Positions 7,448 to 12,748 of a stretch of DNA of 14,715 nt are shown here, in pieces. The stretch's first letter is position 1; each line of letters opens with the position of its first letter. The translations under genes and the position numbers were made by a program. Location: positions 1 through 14,715 of the forward strand of contig JAHFGF010000018.1 in the NCBI GenBank assembly GCA_023247595.1. The letters are read 5' to 3'. The notes under the pieces are model-generated. The model worked only from the letters and a program-made list of their open reading frames with translations. It ran no database searches and had not been told where the DNA came from. Source of the stretch: Candidatus Omnitrophota bacterium. Its GTDB lineage: Bacteria > Omnitrophota > Koll11 > Zapsychrales > Fredricksoniimonadaceae.

Positions 7448-7476
7448 TTGACAGATTTAGAGGTGGATGATAATTT
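7448..7476 (+). promoter_or_regulatory. Possible promoter in the cysN-com gap
   Basis: TTGACA (7448-7453) is a perfect -35 hexamer. TAATTT (7471-7476) lies 17 nt on; GATAAT (7469-7474) is a better hexamer with a short 15-nt spacer. The 166-nt gap after the cysN stop (7405-7570) shows no terminator hairpin and no convincing ORF with a start codon. The site could start a transcript carrying the small genes and the downstream envelope genes. Confidence 0.35.
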
Positions 7477-7570
7477 CTTAACAAGTAAGTTGCTGATTGG
7501 CTTATATAACAGTTTAAAAATTACCGACGTAACCGAACAATGACGTTGGTCTCTATAGTGTTTGACAAAG

Positions 7571-7816
7571 ATGAACCAATCTGCGGACCTTGTTAAAAAA
7601 GATATTGAGTTGCGTTGCCAATGCAGCCGGCTGCTCTTTAAGAAGTTAACAAAAGCCTTAGAAGTGAAATGCCCGCGTTGTAAGCGGATTCACATCTTTA
7701 CGCTCGCGCAATTGACCGCCTTCTTGGAGGCCGGCAACTTTTGCGCGCTTTATAACCCTTCCTCAGAGGCTCGCGATCCTGAATCCAACGCCCAGAAGAG
7801 AAACAAGGATACATAG
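7571..7816 (+). CDS. Small Com-like zinc-finger protein
   Basis: This 81-residue basic protein has C16-x-C18 in RCQCSRLLFK and C34-x-x-C37 in EVKCPRCKR. The pattern closely resembles phage Mu Com, a zinc-finger translational activator that binds the mom mRNA, and the wider Com-like family. The first pair is spaced CxC rather than the usual CxxC. The tail after residue 65 is polar and probably disordered. ATG 7571 is the first in-frame ATG, without an evident Shine-Dalgarno; TTG 7562 in the same frame is an alternative start. The gene lies directly upstream of a repeat, a leader ORF and yezD, so an RNA-binding regulatory role is possible but unproven. The fold call is fairly firm and the function is not. 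Confidence 0.7.
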   Translation: MNQSADLVKKDIELRCQCSRLLFKKLTKALEVKCPRCKRIHIFTLAQLTAFLEAGNFCALYNPSSEARDPESNAQKRNKDT

Positions 7817-7964
7817 ATGTATTGTTTCTTGGGACTTTAAACGGATAAGGATGGAGGGCTCCTACGCCTTAAACCACACAACTATTTAAAAATCATTAGT
7901 CGTTGTAAAAATTATTTTGTAATTCTATTTAACTTAGCGCGCTCGCGATCAAGAATCCAAAGCC
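7769..7964. repeat. 24-nt imperfect direct repeat pair
   Basis: The copies are 7769-7792 and 7941-7964, 172 nt apart and identical at 21 of 24 positions (shared core gctcgcgatc, then gaatccaa, then gcc). The first copy lies inside the 3' end of the com-like gene, the second in the untranslated stretch 10 nt before the AGGAGG of the leader ORF. Both are preserved in the same reading frame phase, coding ARDxESxA in each, so the second could be a duplicated piece of the gene tail. It could also be a shared protein- or RNA-binding site. Confidence 0.55.
7846..7931 (+). promoter_or_regulatory. Small hairpin and weak promoter upstream of the leader ORF
   Basis: taagg/cctta (7846-7850/7867-7871) and ggag/ctcc (7853-7856/7859-7862) can form a two-part hairpin 30 nt after the com-like stop. 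No T-run follows. TTGTAA (7903-7908) and TATTTA (7926-7931) are 17 nt apart and could be a weak sigma70 promoter about 50 nt before the leader start. Both calls are suggestive only. Confidence 0.3.
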
Positions 7965-7983
7965 AAACTTAACAGGAGGCTTT

Positions 7984-8031
7984 ATGACATCCGCAAGTTG
8001 TGCATATACACATACCGGGGTTTTGGTATGA
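7984..8031 (+). CDS. 15-residue leader peptide overlapping yezD
   Basis: A perfect AGGAGG (7974-7979) sits four bases before ATG 7984, the strongest ribosome-binding site in the window. The ORF reads MTSASCAYTHTGVLV and stops at TGA 8029-8031, overlapping the yezD ATG at 8028-8030 (ATGA). This is the layout of a translationally coupled leader. The single Cys at position 6 recalls cysteine-responsive leader peptides before sulfur genes known in mycobacteria, but one Cys is weak evidence. The alternative is that the AGGAGG serves yezD through re-initiation only and the peptide itself has no role. Confidence 0.5.
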   Translation: MTSASCAYTHTGVLV

Positions 8032-8177
8032 ATGAAGAACGCAATAAAATTGATCAAACCGTCATGGATGAGATCATCAAATCGATCCGTAAAATCAAAC
8101 ACGGTGAAGTTGTCATCACGGTTTATGATTCGAAGATTGTTCAGATTGAAGAAAGATTAAAGAGACGATTTAATTAA
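8028..8177 (+). CDS. yezD: YezD-family small protein (DUF2292)
   Basis: The 49-residue product contains the family core, I-x-K-I-K-H-G-E-V-V-I-T-V-Y-D followed by KIVQIEERLKRRF (residues 20-48), with the Gly-x-Val-x-Ile and QIE positions at G26 and 39-41. Members are tiny, have no known biochemical activity, and often occur within sulfate or sulfonate assimilation operons, where they may be DNA-binding or regulatory. The placement three genes after cysH, just behind cysNC, fits that. It has only a weak site of its own (gggg at 8017-8020) and probably depends on coupling to the leader ORF. The 90-nt gap that follows has an AT-rich 7-bp inverted repeat (8195-8212) and a TATAAG (8225-8230), but no clear -35. 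Confidence 0.8.
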   Translation: MNEERNKIDQTVMDEIIKSIRKIKHGEVVITVYDSKIVQIEERLKRRFN

Positions 8178-8267
8178 GCTGCCACGCCTGTGGGGAAAAT
8201 TTAATAATTTTCTGATACCGACTGTATAAGCAGAGGGATTCAGAGTTAAACTGTGAGGTAAGTTAAA

Positions 8268-9194
8268 ATGGATATTTTTAAAATAAGAAAAGAAATTCGG
8301 AAATTAGGTGTGAGACTTATTTTTTGTATGGGTGCCATAGTAGTGGCTTCCCCAGCTTTCGCAGGTGAGGGTTTGTTCGGATATTCATATACCACCGATA
8401 CTTTACCTAAAGGAAAATGGGAGTTTGAGCAAACCTATCAGGGTAAATATGGTAAAGCTGAGGGAAGATATTCTAATTCTCTCTACCGTACCGAATTTGA
8501 GTATGGCGTGACCGATAATTTTCAAACTGCCTTGTATTTTAATAATCGACATGTTTATGCCAAGGGAGATAACAGAGATGGAACAACTGGTGGCGAAGAT
8601 GTTGCAGGTAACGCAGACACAAATAAAAGCTATAACAAGTTTAAATTTGAAACCGTTTCTTTGGAGGGTATCTATCGTATATTGAGTCCGTATAAGGATC
8701 CGATTGGATTTGCTGTATATTTGGAACCGGCTGTGGGACCGGATAAATATTCGATTGAACCAAAGCTGATTTTACAGAAGAACTTTCTTGATGATAAATT
8801 AGTTTTTGCCGTCAATATGAGTTGGGAAATGGAATGGGAAAGAGATAAAGAAGTAGATGGGTCTATTTCTGATTTTGGGCACGAGATGGAATGGGAAAAT
8901 ACTGCCGGTGTTTCTTATCAGTTTGTGAATAATTGGTGGGCAGGTATGGAATTTAGAAATCATCAGGAATTTGATGCTTTTCGTTTAGGGAATATGGAAC
9001 ACAGTGCTTATTTTTTGGGGCCTAATGTCCATTATGGAGGAAAAGATTTTTGGATTACAACGGCATTACTTTTTCAGCTGCCGGCTGCCAGAGGATTGAA
9101 TGAAGAACAGAGGGATGAAATAGTTCATGGCAAGATATTTGGAAACGAGCATGAGTCGGTTGAATTACGCGCCAAAGTTGGATTTCCGTTTTGA
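8268..9194 (+). CDS. DUF6662-like outer-membrane beta-barrel protein, copy 1
   Basis: The protein has a basic N-terminus, a hydrophobic core and a likely signal peptidase site after residue 32 (ASPAFA-GE). The mature part is rich in alternating aromatic/polar strands and ends in Phe, as expected for a beta-barrel inserted by the BAM machinery. Motifs shared with the next gene are YTTDTLPKG, EFEYGVTDNFQ, SLEGIYRILSPYKDPIG, LILQKNF and HYGGKDFW. The family name DUF6662 is from memory of these motifs; no biochemical function is established. GAGGT (8255-8259) lies eight bases before the ATG. It uses many AGA arginine codons, unlike its neighbour copy 2, which suggests a different history. A porin or a partner of the following redox cassette is the likely role. 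Confidence 0.7.
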   Translation: MDIFKIRKEIRKLGVRLIFCMGAIVVASPAFAGEGLFGYSYTTDTLPKGKWEFEQTYQGKYGKAEGRYSNSLYRTEFEYGVTDNFQTALYFNNRHVYAKGDNRDGTTGGEDVAGNADTNKSYNKFKFETVSLEGIYRILSPYKDPIGFAVYLEPAVGPDKYSIEPKLILQKNFLDDKLVFAVNMSWEMEWERDKEVDGSISDFGHEMEWENTAGVSYQFVNNWWAGMEFRNHQEFDAFRLGNMEHSAYFLGPNVHYGGKDFWITTALLFQLPAARGLNEEQRDEIVHGKIFGNEHESVELRAKVGFPF

Positions 9195-9215
9195 TTAAGA
9201 AAAAAAGGAGTAGAA

Positions 9216-10148
9216 ATGAAATTCTTAAAAGTATGGTTCATGCTGTGTTTTGGTGTTTTCATTTCTTCCATCCCTGTTTTTGCCGCAGAAAGCCAGTTTG
9301 CATATAACTACACTACGGATCTTTTACCTAAGGGGCAAAAAGAAATTGAACAATGGTTTACTTGGCGTCATGCCAAAGATCAGGGTAAATTTGATGTTTG
9401 GGAAGGCCGCACGGCTTTTGAATATGGCGTCACGGATAATTTTCAGGCCGCATTTTATCTCAATTATCTCAAAAACAAGTCTTATCATAACGGCATTGAC
9501 GGGACAACCGCACCCGCCGAGAATTTTGCTGAAAGGCAGCCCGGCCCCGATGATAAATTTAATGAGCAAAAGTTTAAGAGCGTTTCTCTCGAGGGTATTT
9601 ACCGTTTGCTGAGCCCTTATAAGGATCCCATCGGTCTTGCCCTTTATTTTGAACCATCTGTCGGTCAAGGGATTGTTGAGTTGGAAGGAAAAATAATTCT
9701 GCAGAAGAATTTCTTTGAAGACAGGTTGGTGATTGCGGGCAACATTACCATTGACGGCGAGCTTCGGCACTTGCCCGGTGATCCGGACGCCGATGTGGAT
9801 ACACGTGATTTTGAGAAACATTGGGATCGTGAATCAGATGCCAATATAACCATGGGTGTTTCGTACCGGTTTATGCCCAATTGGTCGGCAGGTTTTGAAT
9901 TTTTGAACGAACGCGAATTTTCCGCGCTCACGTTACGCACGGCCAATCGTACCAATAACGCTTATTATATCGGCCCCACGCTTCATTACGGCGCTAAGGA
10001 CTTTTTCGTGACCGCGACTTTCTTAAACCAGCTTCCATGGGCGCATGATTATACGGGCGATGACCCGAGCGTTATTGTCGGAGGCCGTAATTACGCGGAT
10101 GACTTTGAACGATACCGCCTAAGGGTGAAGACCGGTTTTTATTTCTAA
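9216..10148 (+). CDS. DUF6662-like outer-membrane beta-barrel protein, copy 2
   Basis: This is a 310-residue paralogue of the preceding gene. It has a signal peptide cleaved after about residue 23 (SIPVFA-AE), the same YTTDLLPKG, FEYGVTDNFQ, SLEGIYRLLSPYKDPIG and HYGAKDFF blocks, and a terminal Phe. AGGAG (9206-9210) is five bases before the ATG, and the gap to copy 1 is only 21 nt. Arginines are coded mostly by CGN with a few AGG and no AGA that I could find. The copies differ mainly in the predicted loops, for example the acidic DPDADVDTRD stretch here. That suggests two barrels with distinct surface specificity, or a hetero-oligomer. The FMN-binding gene follows after 9 nt, so the barrels and redox genes are probably co-transcribed. 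Confidence 0.7.
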   Translation: MKFLKVWFMLCFGVFISSIPVFAAESQFAYNYTTDLLPKGQKEIEQWFTWRHAKDQGKFDVWEGRTAFEYGVTDNFQAAFYLNYLKNKSYHNGIDGTTAPAENFAERQPGPDDKFNEQKFKSVSLEGIYRLLSPYKDPIGLALYFEPSVGQGIVELEGKIILQKNFFEDRLVIAGNITIDGELRHLPGDPDADVDTRDFEKHWDRESDANITMGVSYRFMPNWSAGFEFLNEREFSALTLRTANRTNNAYYIGPTLHYGAKDFFVTATFLNQLPWAHDYTGDDPSVIVGGRNYADDFERYRLRVKTGFYF

Positions 10149-10157
10149 AAGGAATGC

Positions 10158-10694
10158 ATGGATTATCGCTATTGGAATAAAATCTTGCTCGGTTTAACCG
10201 TCATGGCGCCGATTCCTTATGTCGCTTACGCTGAGGTTTATTTAACCGAACAGCAAGCCGTCGATGTCTTTTTCCCCGGTGTTGCTATGAAAGAGGGATG
10301 GTTCGATTTAAACCCGTCGGAGGCGAGTTCGATTGAGAAGAGATCGCATGAACGGGTCCTGACAAAGCGCATCCGTATGTGGACCGGCCCTGAGGGAGAA
10401 ACCGTAATTATCGATGAAGTCGTCGGAAAACATGAGTTTATCACCTACGCGGTCGGGCTCAATGCCGATGGAACCGTCAAAGGCATTGAAATTATGGATT
10501 ACCGTGAAACGTATGGATATCAAGTGCGTGATGAAAGTTGGAGAAAACGTTTCGTCGGTAAAAGCATCAAGGACCCGCTCAAGGTCGATAAAGATATTCC
10601 CAATATCAGCGGTGCCACTCTTTCATCCGTGCATGTAACCAATGGAGTCCGTCGTGTACTTTTTACTTACGAAACCCTTAAAGCGAAAACTTAA
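10158..10694 (+). CDS. Exported FMN-binding-domain flavoprotein
   Basis: The 178-residue protein has a signal peptide or anchor with likely cleavage after AYA (residue 25), so it acts in the periplasm. Its C-terminal half is an FMN_bind domain like that of NqrC and RnfG: it has the block GIEIMDYRETYGYQV and then NISGATLSS, where Thr154 in S151-G-A-T is the expected site of covalent FMN attachment by ApbE. Such domains carry electrons outside the cytoplasmic membrane. AAAAGGA ends four bases before the ATG. The apbE reading frame overlaps its end, which ties maturation to synthesis. The domain stands alone, not in an Nqr/Rnf set, and is followed by a heme-type membrane protein, so it is likely part of a dedicated reductase. 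Confidence 0.88.
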   Translation: MDYRYWNKILLGLTVMAPIPYVAYAEVYLTEQQAVDVFFPGVAMKEGWFDLNPSEASSIEKRSHERVLTKRIRMWTGPEGETVIIDEVVGKHEFITYAVGLNADGTVKGIEIMDYRETYGYQVRDESWRKRFVGKSIKDPLKVDKDIPNISGATLSSVHVTNGVRRVLFTYETLKAKT

Positions 10695-11562
10695 ACGGGT
10701 TCAGCCTCTTTTAGGTACCTATGTTCAGATTGAATTGCAGGCAGAGGCTGATGAATCTGTTTTGAATGATTGGATCACGCAAGGCTTCAAGGCCATTGAT
10801 GCGATCGATCGTTTAATGAGTTTTCACCGTTCAGATAGTGATTTAACAAGGCTTAACCGAGCACAACCACACTTGTGGGTGACGGTATCCGGCCATACAA
10901 TTGGAGTATTAAAGGTAGCTGAGGATTTATGGTGCCTTTCGAATGGTGTCTTTGATATCCGTTGCGGGAAAGCTCTTGCAGAGCGGGGTGTCCTTCCAGC
11001 GGTTGAGAAGAGTATTTCGTATGAAGAAAATATTACGATCATTCCTTCGCTGGAAATAAATGGTTTGCGCGTCCGGAAAACCGGAGCTTGGATTATGGAT
11101 TTGGGCGGCATTGCCAAAGGATACGCAGTCGACCATGCTGTACAGACGATTCAACAGCTGGCGGTGGGAGTTCAGATTGACGGTATTGTGAATGCCGGTG
11201 GTGATTTGCGTGTCTGGGGTGATGCGGCGACACGGATCGCAACCAGGATTGACAGGGTATCGGCATCCGCAGTGCATCCTTTTGATATTCATCAGACGGC
11301 GGTGGCAACATCGTCGGTGCGAATTGAGTCCATGTCCTGCGATGTTTTGGCAGCCTCGGCACATGTGAATATGCCATCAGGAGATTTTTTAAAAGAGCCA
11401 AAAACAGTGACCGTATTTGCTGAGGAATGTTGTATCGCCGATGCGCTGACGAAAATTGTGCTTTTAGGATCAACCGATATTGCAATTCGATGTTTAAACC
11501 GCTATAAAGCGCGGGCTTTGGTGTTTGGCTCCGACGGTCAAATTAAGGAAACGCTGGATTAA
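10642..11562 (+). CDS. apbE: FAD:protein FMN transferase (ApbE family)
   Basis: ApbE transfers FMN from FAD to a Thr of the target, here most likely Thr154 of the neighbouring FMN-binding protein. Visible blocks are FHRSDSDLTRLNR near 62, the core D153-LGGIAKGYAVD, N184-AGGD, and ADALT at 266-270, whose Asp is a metal ligand in the family. Variations: the usual HxxDPxTG block reads HVNMPSG, one residue shorter, and the Thr normally four residues after the Asp is Lys, with Thr at three. The ATG at 10642 overlaps the previous gene by 53 nt and has no good ribosome site. GTG 10654, with GGAG at 10644-10647, is a plausible start. No clear signal peptide is seen, so it may act in the cytoplasm or be exported atypically. 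Confidence 0.88.
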   Translation: MESVVYFLLTKPLKRKLKRVQPLLGTYVQIELQAEADESVLNDWITQGFKAIDAIDRLMSFHRSDSDLTRLNRAQPHLWVTVSGHTIGVLKVAEDLWCLSNGVFDIRCGKALAERGVLPAVEKSISYEENITIIPSLEINGLRVRKTGAWIMDLGGIAKGYAVDHAVQTIQQLAVGVQIDGIVNAGGDLRVWGDAATRIATRIDRVSASAVHPFDIHQTAVATSSVRIESMSCDVLAASAHVNMPSGDFLKEPKTVTVFAEECCIADALTKIVLLGSTDIAIRCLNRYKARALVFGSDGQIKETLD

Positions 11563-11564
11563 CG

Positions 11565-12050
11565 ATGGCACGATTAAAGAAACAGGTCTTAGGCCCGTGG
11601 CACAAACGATCGCTTTATTTAGTCTGTGGATTGCTGTGGTTATCAGGAGTCTTCTGGCTTTATTTTCGATACTGTGTGCACACATCAAATGAATTCGGTC
11701 TGCAAACGCATCCCGCTCAAGCCGTGATATTAAAAATTCATGGGGCGCTTGCCATGGGATTTCTCATTGTTTTTGGGTCAGTCCTTTACCATATTAAACC
11801 TGGCTGGCGGCAAAAGAGCCAGCGGCCGTCTGGGACATCGCTTCTGATTGTTTGCGGAATTTTGATTCTGACCGGGTGGGGGCTTTATTATGTGGGAGGC
11901 GACGAGCTTCGCAATTGGTCCAGTTTAAGCCATTCCATTTTAGGATTTCTTTTGCCTCTGATCATTTTTCTGCATGTGTGGTCTGTTCGCAACAGAAAAG
12001 GATTTACTTCAGGGCTGGGCGGTAGTAGAATTACGTCAATTGAAGACTGA
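11565..12050 (+). CDS. Four-helix membrane protein, putative di-heme b electron conduit
   Basis: The 161-residue protein has predicted membrane helices at about 17-38, 56-77, 92-111 and 122-141, with basic ends on the cytoplasmic side (KRLK region, HIKPGWRQK loop, RNRKG tail). Histidines lie at both ends of helix 2 (H59, H76) and helix 4 (H123, H137). With this topology H59/H123 face outward and H76/H137 inward, which fits two stacked heme b groups, as in cytochrome b561-like and DUF4405-type proteins. It starts two bases after the apbE stop and probably donates electrons to the flavinylated periplasmic protein. The heme assignment rests on His geometry, since I do not recognise a close named relative. 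Confidence 0.65.
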   Translation: MARLKKQVLGPWHKRSLYLVCGLLWLSGVFWLYFRYCVHTSNEFGLQTHPAQAVILKIHGALAMGFLIVFGSVLYHIKPGWRQKSQRPSGTSLLIVCGILILTGWGLYYVGGDELRNWSSLSHSILGFLLPLIIFLHVWSVRNRKGFTSGLGGSRITSIED

Positions 12051-12088
12051 TTTAAACCATTCGAGATGTTTTTAAACTTTGGGATATC

Positions 12089-12208
12089 ATGCAAACAGCG
12101 ATCGTCATTATCATTATTGCAGTCAGCGTCGTGTATTTGTTGGTAACGTTCAAGCGGTCGTTGCGCAAGAACACTAAATCCCATTGTTCCGGCTGTGGTA
12201 AGGATTGA
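12089..12208 (+). CDS. FeoB-associated Cys-rich membrane peptide
   Basis: The 39-residue product has a single N-terminal membrane span (AIVIIIIAVSVVYLLV), then a basic stretch and a CxxC (HCSGCGKD) at its end. This is the form of the small FeoB-associated Cys-rich membrane proteins, usually found beside feoB and of unknown activity. It lies upstream of feoA rather than after feoB, with its stop TGA one base before the feoA ATG (12210). The start at 12089 has a weak gggat at 12081. The CxxC could bind iron or serve as a redox partner. Confidence 0.72.
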   Translation: MQTAIVIIIIAVSVVYLLVTFKRSLRKNTKSHCSGCGKD

Positions 12209-12209
12209 T

Positions 12210-12746
12210 ATGGCGCCTTCTTGGCTGGATAATCTTTTAGGCAATCGTAAAAAAAATATCGCCAATGGAGAAATTCTTTTAAGCGATGTCTCCTGTGGCC
12301 ATCGCGTGAAGATCATCCGTCTGCGCGGGGAAGAGGGAGTTATTCATCGTCTGCGCGAAATGGGATTTCGGGAATCTTCGGTGGTGGATAAGATGATCGA
12401 CAGTGGCGCAATCATCTGCAAGGTCGCTGACGCTCGCGTGGCCATCAGTAAAAAACTCGCTCAAAATATTTTTGTTGAAGACCTTGGAAAAGCTGGCCGC
12501 TCCATGTCTGAAGAAGTAGTTCTCTTAAGCCAGATGTCGCTGGGACAAAGAGGGATCATTAAAGACTTCACCGCGGACAACGATGATTATGAACGCATCG
12601 TAGAAATGGGTGTGACACCCGGCGAGGAAGTTGAGATCATTCGTTACGCGCCGTTAGGAGACCCGATCGAGATCCGTGTGCGCGGATACCTGTTATCGCT
12701 ACGCAAGGCCGAGGCTGAAAGGATCAAGGTCACTCTCCTCGTTTAA
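12210..12746 (+). CDS. feoA: FeoA family protein with two tandem SH3-like domains
   Basis: FeoA is a small cytoplasmic partner of FeoB. Typical FeoA has about 75 residues; this one has 178 with two copies. Domain 1 is at about 22-88 (LSDVSCGHRVKII, then REMGFRESSVVDK) and domain 2 at about 106-178 (SLGQRGIIKDF, then VEMGVTPGEEVEIIRYAPLGDPIEIRVRGYLLSLRKAEAE). Domain 2 has the full family signature and domain 1 lacks the GDPI/LRK block. ATG 12210 is chosen because AAGG (12200-12203) lies six bases before it; the earlier in-frame GTG 12195 is inside the Cys-rich gene. The feoB start is two bases after its stop. Fused double FeoA proteins occur in other phyla. Confidence 0.88.
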   Translation: MAPSWLDNLLGNRKKNIANGEILLSDVSCGHRVKIIRLRGEEGVIHRLREMGFRESSVVDKMIDSGAIICKVADARVAISKKLAQNIFVEDLGKAGRSMSEEVVLLSQMSLGQRGIIKDFTADNDDYERIVEMGVTPGEEVEIIRYAPLGDPIEIRVRGYLLSLRKAEAERIKVTLLV

Positions 12747-12748
12747 AT

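Noticed and set aside
7405..7543. ORF tail reading KLLTDLEVDDNFLTSKLLIGLYN after cysN
   Set aside because: It has no ATG or ribosome site in the gap; the frame only opens inside cysN in another phase.
8195..8212. AT-rich 7-bp inverted repeat as a terminator after yezD
   Set aside because: The stem is weak and lacks GC pairs and a following T-run.
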